The notes beneath the pieces are model-generated. The model saw nothing but the letters and a program-made list of their open reading frames with translations. It did not search any database and was not told the DNA's origin. Position numbers and translations under genes: made by a program. DNA of 64,000 nucleotides, taken from NCBI RefSeq assembly GCF_015679185.1, contig NZ_CP064939.1, forward strand, positions 4,588,001 to 4,652,000. Reading direction: 5' to 3'. Shown piece by piece: positions 60,177-64,000 of the stretch (position 1 is its first letter; each line of letters begins with the position of its first letter). Origin of the DNA: Pedobacter endophyticus. GTDB taxonomy: Bacteria; Bacteroidota; Bacteroidia; Sphingobacteriales; Sphingobacteriaceae.

Positions 60177-61220
60177 TTAATATATTCTTTCAAAAGAATC
60201 GTCCTTGAATCGATAGACACCACTTGGATCTGTTCCTCCAAACCATAATTCTCCCTCTTTGCTTTTATATATAGTCCAGATGTGGTTGCTTTCAAGTCCA
60301 TCTCTACCATCAAAATTTTTCAATGAGTTACCGTCATATCTCCATACGCCAGATCCGACAGTTCCAAACCAAATGTTTCCTTTAGCATCTTCTTCAATTG
60401 CAAAAACCTTTTCAAGAGAGTTGCCTTTAGCGTACTTTTTCTGCAATTTCTGCTGTGCCGTGAAATTGACAACTTTTTTTCCATCATATTTCAAAACGCC
60501 AATGCCATTATTACCAATCCAAAGATTTCCTTTACTGTCTTCCATTAGGCTTCGAACATGCAGTGAACCATTTTTTGGCTTTAACCCAAGATAATCATTA
60601 TCCAGAATCTTAAACTTCGAACCATCATATCCTATTACTGCGCCGTAGGCTCCAAACCAAAAAGTTCCGTTTTTGCCTTTTACAAATTGCGTCGAAATGT
60701 AGTATTTAAAACCGTCTTCACGTTTAGGCGTGACAGGAAACAGGCGGTAAGAAAGCTTTTGCCCATCGTATTGATACACCCCCGGCTTCTTTTCAAATTT
60801 GTTATAGCCCTCTATTTCATCACCTTTAAACCAAAGGTCGCTGTCATTTAATTTCCACTGATTTCTTGATTTATAATTTCTTTGTTTGTAGCTGGTCATC
60901 CGATGCCCATCGTAAGTACTTAATCCTTTGCCACATTCAAACCAGATTACACCATTTTTATCCTCATAAATGTTTCTCACCTGGTTGTGACTCAATCCGT
61001 TCTCTGTTGTAAAATACTGGGGCTTTCCATGATGAAGTAAACACACCCCTTCGTTGTAGCTACCGAACTAAATGTTTCCTTTACTATCTTCTAAAACTGA
61101 ACGAACTCCGCTTGTGTATTTTAGTTGTACGGCACTTTTATTATGACATGAGGTTGTTATCACAATCAAAAACGTGTAGCACAGGATAAACATATACCTT
61201 GTTACTGGTAGTGGTTTCAT
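60177..61220 (-). pseudogene. Two-component-propeller lipoprotein interrupted by an in-frame amber codon
   Basis: The full frame runs from an ATG at 61220, encodes a lipoprotein leader (IVITTSC25), and reads through TAG at 61070-61068 (codon 51) into propeller repeats to 60177. The stop sits in SVLEDSKGNI-stop-FGSYNEGV, exactly where the other blades have NIWFG or NLWIG, so it is a TGG-to-TAG change of a conserved Trp. The ATG overlaps the upstream stop codon as ATGA (61220-61217), which confirms this start. Blades such as GVIWFECGKGLSTYDG, GNLWIGNNGIGVLKYDG and GNIWFGTVGSGVWRYDG follow. Internal restart at a GTG (61046) would yield a protein without export signal. No regulator domains are attached. 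Confidence 0.85.
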
Positions 61221-61552
61221 TTTAAAGCTGCTTTTGCTTTGTTAATTTTTCCATCTTTGAAAGTAAAGTCAAATGTTCCTCTAATTTTTCCCTCTGGAAA
61301 TTCGCCAGTGAACTCAACTTCAATATGTGCTTCATTGTCCGAAAGAATGTCCAATTTAAGTAGTCGTGATTGTGTCTTGTAACCAATAAAATAATTTTCA
61401 AAATAGTTTCTTATTCCTGGATGTCCTTTAAAAATTTGTCCAACAGACGGGTCATCCAAAACAGCCTTTTCTTGCCATAGTTGTAAATATTTCTCCGTCT
61501 CGTAATTATTGCTTTTGGAAAGCCATTCTTTTATAAATTCGTTGATATCCAT
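61217..61552 (-). CDS. NTF2/SnoaL-like fold small protein
   Basis: A 111-residue cytoplasmic protein with the SnoaL-like pattern: an N-terminal helix (INEFIKEWLSKSNNYETEKYLQLW), YAVLDDP-like QEKAVLDDPSVGQIFKGHPGIRNYFENYF, and paired strands ending EFPEGKIRGTFDFTFKDGKINKAKAAL. Such folds serve as small-molecule isomerases/hydrolases or ligand pockets. Its stop overlaps the start of the propeller lipoprotein gene (ATGA), and it follows the MazG-like gene by 11 bp, so the three form one operon. Role unknown. Confidence 0.8.
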   Translation of the reverse strand: MDINEFIKEWLSKSNNYETEKYLQLWQEKAVLDDPSVGQIFKGHPGIRNYFENYFIGYKTQSRLLKLDILSDNEAHIEVEFTGEFPEGKIRGTFDFTFKDGKINKAKAALK

Positions 61553-61563
61553 AAAATAAATTT

Positions 61564-61884
61564 TTATTTCAACAATTTTTCTGTTTTCGTTAGAAACTTG
61601 TCTGTCGCTTCTTCAATATTTATGTTCATTCGGTCTGCCAAAATAGTTAACCACCAAATACATTCCCCTAATTTGTGTTCAAGTTCGTTGTTCGTATTAT
61701 TTGCGGGCCAACGTTTTTGTTGCGACATTGTGTGTCGCCCAACTAAACCTGCGTCTGTTAAAAATGCTAACGCATCTTCTTCAATCGTCCATTCGCTTCC
61801 GTGATGGTGTCGCTCTAACTGATGGTAAATTTCTCGGAGTTTTTTTGAGCGTGTAATTATTTGCTTAAAATCAATGTCTGCCAT
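61564..61884 (-). CDS. MazG-like family protein (putative NTP pyrophosphohydrolase fold)
   Basis: A 106-residue all-helical protein. The segment ERHHHGSEWTIEEDALAFLTDAGLVGRHTMSQQKRWP and then ELEHKLGECIWWLTILADRMNI match the MazG-like family (PF12643); the E-x2-K-x2-E-x2-W-W helix supplies metal-binding acidic residues as in all-alpha NTP pyrophosphatases. It is the first gene of the operon with the NTF2-like protein and propeller lipoprotein. Possible roles are nucleotide house-cleaning or nucleotide-based stress/defence. Activity is inferred from fold only. Confidence 0.8.
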   Translation of the reverse strand: MADIDFKQIITRSKKLREIYHQLERHHHGSEWTIEEDALAFLTDAGLVGRHTMSQQKRWPANNTNNELEHKLGECIWWLTILADRMNINIEEATDKFLTKTEKLLK

Positions 61885-62176
61885 TTTTTATCCTTCTTAA
61901 ATCTGAGTTTTTGTTGTCCCTCGTTGCGGGCGGTTATCGTTGCCGCCAACTTCCCAAGATACGCATGTCTATCCAGATTAACGGTTAAAACGCCTCCAAA
62001 CAAATTAAAATCCTAAACAAAACAGCAGTCAACTAATAGGTATCAGTAAGGCAGTGTAAAATGTCTAGCACTGTTATGTGTATCATTGGCTGGCCAAGGT
62101 TGAAAAAAATCCATTTCATTCCAGCGTAAAAAGTCGGAACGGATGCTCGAATCTATATGCAGACCAAGATAATCAA
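61885..62176. other. Gene-free spacer upstream of the MazG-like operon
   Basis: It holds a GGCGG-TTATCGTTG-CCGCC dyad near 61929-61947 and otherwise AT-rich sequence. A minus-strand ORF at 62043-62234 reads antisense through the repeat leader and has no family features, so it is not called. This is the probable promoter region for the operon. Confidence 0.4.
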
Positions 62177-62250
62177 AACAAATTTTTCTCTCTCCACAAC
62201 AAACCTTCTCCTTCTCCACTTGTTGTAAATTCATAATAATAGGAGATACT
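62177..62250. repeat. Right copy of the ~70-bp direct repeat, leader of the acidic-protein gene
   Basis: It matches 60067-60140 in the same orientation, including the C/T-rich CCTTCTCCTTCTCCACTTGTTG core and the AAATTCATAATAAT tail. It ends just before the ATG at 62254, where AGGAGATA is a good ribosome-binding site. In the left copy the corresponding site is AGGAAATA. Confidence 0.8.
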
Positions 62251-62253
62251 CAC

Positions 62254-62679
62254 ATGGAAAATAATGAAAATAACGGAGCAAAAGATAAGCTGCACAGCAC
62301 AACAGAAGGAGCCGAGGTAAATAAAGAAAATCTGTCGTACGACGAGCGTAAAGAAAGCTACGAGTACGATGTAAAGGGAACGGACAACGACTATGACCAT
62401 CCGATGGGGTACGAAACGGTTGCCACAGGTGCCAAAGACGACGACTCGACCTACGACGAAGCAAACCCTTACGTTGGTGATGAATATGCCGACGATGAGG
62501 AGATTGCCGACGACCGATTAGACGAATTAGGCATGCATGTAGACAACGGAGAAAGCGTAAAACTAAATCCCGAAGATGAAATCCTCGCTCGTACGCCCGA
62601 AGATAATCGCGACGATTTGGATGAGGAAGGTTATCCCATTAATGATAGGCCTCTCCCTTTGAAAGGCAGTGATAATTGA
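62254..62679 (+). CDS. Small highly acidic protein of unknown function
   Basis: A 141-residue protein with strong excess of D and E (DEYADDEEIADDRLDELGMHVDNGESVKLNPEDEILARTPEDNRDDLDEEGYPINDRPLPLKG), no cysteines, and no leader or membrane helix. Composition suggests an extended, partly disordered chain. It has a strong ribosome-binding site (AGGAGAT, 7 bp before the ATG), rare in this window, implying good expression. The gene converges with dnaX. No function is recognised. Confidence 0.75.
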   Translation: MENNENNGAKDKLHSTTEGAEVNKENLSYDERKESYEYDVKGTDNDYDHPMGYETVATGAKDDDSTYDEANPYVGDEYADDEEIADDRLDELGMHVDNGESVKLNPEDEILARTPEDNRDDLDEEGYPINDRPLPLKGSDN

Positions 62680-62691
62680 GGATTTAGTGTC

Positions 62692-62713
62692 ATCCCTCCC
62701 CAGAAGGGAGGGA
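62692..62713. repeat. CCCTCCC/GGGAGGG hairpin after the acidic-protein gene
   Basis: CCCTCCCCAGAAGGGAGGG is a stem of 7-8 bp with a short loop, related to the hairpins in 13157-13215 and 18458-18515. It lies 13 bp past the stop. A further CCTCTCCC...GAGAGAGGGG dyad lies at 62800-62850, before the dnaX stop. Confidence 0.5.
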
Positions 62714-62854
62714 AACATCGGGCGGTGCGAAAAAAGTTTTTGCGTCTAACTTTTTGTACACGATTGGGTTTTAGCTGCTATCCGCTAAACCTCTCCCCTC
62801 GGGCGAGAGACAACGAGTCACAAGCCAACATTCTGCCTTTAAGAGAGAGGGGCC

Positions 62855-64000
62855 TTACGGATTAATATCTAAATTGAACCTTCTGCGCAACTCATCTAGC
62901 TTAGGGTTTTTGTTTACCAGGTAATCGTATTTTTCGCGATTGCCGTAAAGCCTGTTCTCAATTTTGCGCTCTACCTGTTTAAAGGTAATATCCACGGCGA
63001 AATTTTGAAGCTGATTTCGCAAAAAGTTCATTAATTCAACCGATTCCTGCACCACAAATTGCTCCTGAGTTTTGCTCTCAACCGAAATTTCGATTAGTGT
63101 TGGGTTAACCAGTTTTGGTGCAAAATTATTTAGAATCGTAAATAGATTGATCTTATCCGCAGCTTTGAGAATCTGAATATACTTGTTCCAAACCTCTAAT
63201 AAGCGATCGTAGGTGAACGGTTCGCGAGCCTCGCCGGTAGCCGTTTTGGGTTTCCCGTCATCCTCGCCACTCGCCACACGCTCCAAATCATTTAACGAGG
63301 GAATAAGCGTGCTTGCAGCGTTTGCCTTCGGCATATTAATGCTGATTGAAGTAGCCGATGAAATAACAGGCTTTGAGGCTCCAGTGGGTTTTACTTCGGG
63401 CTCTTTTACGCTTTCACCTTTCCCCTTTAAGCTTTCAGCTTTATCTTCGGACTTCGGACTTGGGACTTCGGACTCTTTTTGCGCTTTTTCTCCTGACTCC
63501 GGACTTCGGACTTCGGACTCTTTCCCAGCTACGACATCAGTTTTTTTTTTATCCTGATCTGGATCAGTTGCTGTGTTGTTGGTGCTTAAGGGTTGTTGGG
63601 CTAAGTGGACGACGGACCGAATATGGCACATCTTTATCAATGCCAACTCTACTTGCAAGCGCTGATTTTTAGAGCTCTTATAATTTAAATCGCAGGTATT
63701 GGCGAGATTTAAAGCAGTTAGCAAAAACGAAAGCTCCGTTTGCCTGCTTTGATCTAAATACTTTTGTTTAATGTTCTCGCTAACCTCTAAAAGCTTAATG
63801 GTTGCTGCATCTTTGCCTACCAATAAATTGCGGAAGTGCGTAGCCAGGCCATTAATAAAGTTATTTCCGTCGAAACCGTTATTTAAAATTTCATCAAATA
63901 AAAGCAACGTTTGGCTCACCTCTGCGGCCGTTAAGTGTGAAGTAAGCTTAAAGAAATAATCGTAATCTAAAATGTTAAGGTTATCGATTACCGATTTGTA
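62855..64000 (-). CDS. dnaX: DNA polymerase III subunits gamma/tau, C-terminal part, cut off by the window edge
   Basis: The frame is open to the window's right edge (27 codons beyond the apparent GTG start at 63919), so this is the 3' portion. The visible 381 residues start YKSVIDNLNILDYDYFFKLT and continue through domain III (LLLFDEILNNGFDGNNFINGLATHFRNLLVGKDAATIKLL), which forms the oligomer in the clamp loader. A low-complexity linker (P/E/K-rich) and a C-terminal domain (LLEVWNKYIQILKAADKINLFTILNNFAPKL) follow. The linker contains near-repeat KEPEVKPTG, KESEVPSPKSE and KESEVRSPESG segments. Bacteroidota DnaX has this layout. Identification is firm. Confidence 0.93.
   Translation of the reverse strand, partial: YKSVIDNLNILDYDYFFKLTSHLTAAEVSQTLLLFDEILNNGFDGNNFINGLATHFRNLLVGKDAATIKLLEVSENIKQKYLDQSRQTELSFLLTALNLANTCDLNYKSSKNQRLQVELALIKMCHIRSVVHLAQQPLSTNNTATDPDQDKKKTDVVAGKESEVRSPESGEKAQKESEVPSPKSEDKAESLKGKGESVKEPEVKPTGASKPVISSATSISINMPKANAASTLIPSLNDLERVASGEDDGKPKTATGEAREPFTYDRLLEVWNKYIQILKAADKINLFTILNNFAPKLVNPTLIEISVESKTQEQFVVQESVELMNFLRNQLQNFAVDITFKQVERKIENRLYGNREKYDYLVNKNPKLDELRRRFNLDINP

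Noticed and set aside
58680..61960. Integron attC sites suggested by GCTAAC/GTTAGC motifs between small co-directional genes
   Set aside because: The core motifs do not fit RYYYAAC/GTTRRRY pairs and no integrase is seen; the same TGCTAACGG motif also occurs at 30138 and 30298 outside any cassette-like setting.
62043..62234. 63-codon minus-strand ORF
   Set aside because: It starts antisense to the duplicated leader and shows no family motif or convincing start context.
1..64000. tRNA, rRNA or large conjugative/phage element
   Set aside because: I saw no cloverleaf-like T-arm motif in the spacers, no rRNA segment, and no integrase, transposase, relaxase or phage structural gene.

Overview
The window looks like a chromosomal segment of a Sphingobacteriaceae-type Bacteroidota, most like Pedobacter. 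The grounds are two SusC/SusD pairs, many short-leader lipoproteins, a periplasmic propeller/triple-Y regulator, TAnnTTTG-type -7 boxes instead of sigma70 boxes, and gene content such as monomeric isocitrate dehydrogenase, an SDR-type threonine dehydrogenase and a DnaX tail of Bacteroidota type. Taxonomy is inferred from gene content only. No tRNA, rRNA or CRISPR was recognised.

Layout. 1-9.9 kb: a cut-off esterase, an MscS channel, a PBP4-type DD-peptidase, an AAA/DUF4143 ATPase behind three 32-bp-spaced direct repeats, asd, and a large secreted lamin-tail-domain protein whose last ~30 codons are thrown out of frame by one extra G. 10.1-21 kb: ten minus-strand genes that read as a 3-keto-glycoside module. 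They are a GMC flavoprotein with its Tat-exported small subunit, a cytochrome c, two Gfo/Idh/MocA dehydrogenases, a DUF1080 (3-keto-disaccharide hydrolase) protein, three xylose-isomerase-like TIM barrels and a nucleoside-symporter-type MFS carrier. 21.4-23.4 kb: SDR threonine dehydrogenase and a YebC-family protein. 23.5-30 kb: an orphan SusC/SusD pair and a secreted alpha/beta hydrolase.

30.3-46.5 kb: a polysaccharide utilisation locus on the minus strand. In transcription order it holds a propeller/triple-Y/HTH regulator, SusC, SusD, a LamG lipoprotein, two GH144-family (Glycoamylase, PF10091) lipoproteins, a GH43-like enzyme with discoidin and FN3 domains, and a GH3 beta-glucosidase, ending at a strong terminator. 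The GH144 + GH3 pairing suggests beta-1,2-glucan or sophorose-type substrates. 46.7-58 kb: DUF417 membrane protein, a TetX-like flavin monooxygenase with an AraC regulator, a zinc-knuckle protein, a small SSB followed by a non-coding ~103-bp tandem array built of alternating A and B units, a TonB receptor, a sorbosone/glucose dehydrogenase-like lipoprotein and isocitrate dehydrogenase.

58.2-62.3 kb is an accessory region of small genes: a lipoprotein, a decayed gene, a PLD-like protein, then a three-gene operon (MazG-like, NTF2-like, propeller lipoprotein with an in-frame amber codon). That operon lies between two ~70-bp direct repeats that duplicate the leader of the acidic-protein gene at 62254. 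The window ends inside dnaX.
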